Source: an uncultured Oscillibacter sp. (lineage in GTDB: Bacteria > Bacillota > Clostridia > Oscillospirales > Oscillospiraceae). Taken from it: a stretch of DNA of 5,497 nt. Of this stretch, positions 4,625 through 5,497 are shown piece after piece. Under the pieces are notes generated by a model. It made no database searches and was not told the DNA's origin. It saw only the letters and a list, made by a program, of their open reading frames with translations. Where the stretch lies: positions 1 through 5,497 of the forward strand of contig CAMNAE010000131.1 of NCBI GenBank assembly GCA_946530565.1. The letters are read 5' to 3'. Each line of letters begins with the position of its first letter. The first letter of the stretch is position 1. Both the position numbers and the translations under genes were made by a program.

Positions 4625-5129
4625 AAACGCTGAGATCCCGGTGCTCATGCACATTCTGGGCACACAGGACTTTGATGAGACCGGCACCGACAAGACGGAA
4701 TTCGTCACCGAGGCTACCATGACCAGGACGCCGACCGGGCTCATGCTCCGCTATCACGAGAGCGCGATCACCGGCATGGAGGGCACGACCACGACCTTTC
4801 TGGTCGAACCCTCGCGCGTGACGATGGAGCACAGCGGCGCCATCTTGTCGCGCATGGTCTTTGAAGAGGAGAAACAGCACACCTCTTTGTATGAGACGCC
4901 CTTCGGTGAGATGTCCATCGATGTGCGGACCTCCCGCCTTCGGCACAACCTCACCGAGCGCGGCGGACTGCTCGAGCTTCGCTACGCGATCGCGATCGAG
5001 CACATCGTCACCGGGCGCAGCTCCGTGCGCATCCAGGTGCGCCCCCGCTCCCTGCACAGCCCCATAAAGCCCAGCGCCGGCAGCGTCAAAGCCCCGGCCG
5101 CCATCTCTTATAAAGAAGGTACGTTATGA
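4590..5129 (+). CDS. DUF1934 (YwiB-like) predicted beta-barrel protein
   Basis: The product has 179 residues. Its function is not established; DUF1934 proteins are predicted calycin-like beta-barrels. The core covers about residues 16-152: PVLMHILGTQ, then LRYHESAITGMEGTTTTFLV (53-72), YETPFGEMSIDV (101-112) and GGLLELRYAIAIEH (125-138). These match the family pattern of an acidic loop, the Y-T-P-F-G-x-M strand, and a final strand pair. The first 15 residues are Ser/Thr/Ala-rich, and the last 27 form a Pro/Ser/Ala/Lys tail beyond the usual family length of about 140. There is no signal peptide or membrane segment. Gene order, directly before argS with an ATGA overlap, is the same as ywiB-argS in Bacillus subtilis, which strengthens the call. 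It overlaps the end of murI by 35 nt, so translation is probably coupled. Confidence 0.88.
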   Translation: MSSAKSTSTATENAEIPVLMHILGTQDFDETGTDKTEFVTEATMTRTPTGLMLRYHESAITGMEGTTTTFLVEPSRVTMEHSGAILSRMVFEEEKQHTSLYETPFGEMSIDVRTSRLRHNLTERGGLLELRYAIAIEHIVTGRSSVRIQVRPRSLHSPIKPSAGSVKAPAAISYKEGTL

Positions 5130-5497
5130 TCAATCTGACCCAACAGGCGAAGGCGCAGATCGTCGATCTGGCCATGGCCGCCTACCAGAACGCTGTAAAG
5201 GACGATTCCCTGCCAGAAGTCGAGATCAAAGCCGCTCCGGTCGAGATCCCCAAGGACCGCTCGAACGGCGACTTCACCACCACCTTTGCCATGGCGAACG
5301 CGAAGGCGCTGCGCAAGCCTCCCCGCATGATCGCCGAAGCACTGCTCGCGCACATGGATCTGACCGGCAGCTATTTCGCCTCCGCCGAGATCGCGGGCCC
5401 GGGCTTCCTCAATTTCCGCCTCGGCGACCAGTACTATACCGAGCTTTTAAACGCCGTGCGCACTGAGGGCACCGCCTACGGCACGAACGACTCTCTT
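5126..5497 (+). CDS. argS: Arginyl-tRNA synthetase, N-terminal part (cut by window end)
   Basis: This class I aminoacyl-tRNA synthetase attaches arginine to tRNA-Arg in the cytoplasm. The first 124 residues are visible and continue past the window. They make up the Add-1 N-terminal domain that contacts the tRNA D-loop: a helix MINLTQQAKAQIVDLAM, VEIPKDRSNGDFTTTFAM (39-56), and the hallmark IAGPGFLNFRL (91-101), followed by the AYGTNDSL linker that leads to the catalytic domain. The HIGH-type motif lies beyond the end. The start ATG at 5126 shares bases with the TGA of the preceding gene (ATGA). AAGAAGG (5113-5119) serves as ribosome binding site, with a 6-nt spacer. It is the third visible gene of the murI operon. 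Confidence 0.93.
   Translation, partial: MINLTQQAKAQIVDLAMAAYQNAVKDDSLPEVEIKAAPVEIPKDRSNGDFTTTFAMANAKALRKPPRMIAEALLAHMDLTGSYFASAEIAGPGFLNFRLGDQYYTELLNAVRTEGTAYGTNDSL

Noticed and set aside
4527..5057. - strand open frame of 176 codons opposite the DUF1934 gene
   Set aside because: His/Gly/Asp/Arg-rich antisense product with no family features, lying over a gene supported by conserved order with argS.

Overview
The window looks like chromosomal housekeeping DNA from a GC-rich member of the Bacillota, most likely class Clostridia. Evidence for this is a RicT (YaaT) protein directly after holB, a RibU-type ECF substrate-binding protein, a DUF1934 (YwiB-like) protein directly before argS, strong AAGGGGTGA/AGGAGG-type ribosome binding sites, sigma-A promoters with intrinsic terminators, and frequent GTG/TTG starts (three of the six starts visible). 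The genus cannot be named from the sequence alone.

Layout. (1) 1-186 is the 3' end of an unrecognised + strand gene. A 215-base gap follows, with an AT-rich hairpin region and then a strong intrinsic terminator (303-349). (2) A new transcription unit starts from an extended -10 promoter (361-369) and carries holB (clamp-loader delta' subunit) and ricT, which overlap by 13 nt. It ends at a GC-rich hairpin (2503-2535) shared with the convergent unit. (3) On the - strand, a small ModE-like winged-helix regulator (3228-3587) is followed by ribU (2562-3164), which has its own near-consensus promoter. (4) A divergent intergenic region (3588-3808) holds the regulator promoter with a 14-bp perfect palindrome, and a strong A-tract-assisted promoter for murI. 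(5) On the + strand, murI (glutamate racemase), a DUF1934 gene and the start of argS are packed with overlaps (35 nt, then 4 nt) and are almost certainly one operon.

How the genes work together. holB serves chromosome replication. RicT belongs to the Ric complex that in Bacillus subtilis affects RNA processing and development. RibU gives riboflavin uptake through an energizing module encoded elsewhere. MurI supplies D-glutamate for peptidoglycan and ArgS charges tRNA-Arg. These are independent core functions rather than one pathway.

I found no mobile element, CRISPR array, tRNA/rRNA or defence-like module, and nothing I would call a new biological system. The points most worth checking are a glycine in place of the usual asparagine beside the catalytic cysteine of MurI, a ribU promoter that leaves no room for an FMN riboswitch, the palindrome inside the regulator's promoter, a repeated arginine-rich motif in the RicT tail, and competing hairpins upstream of holB.
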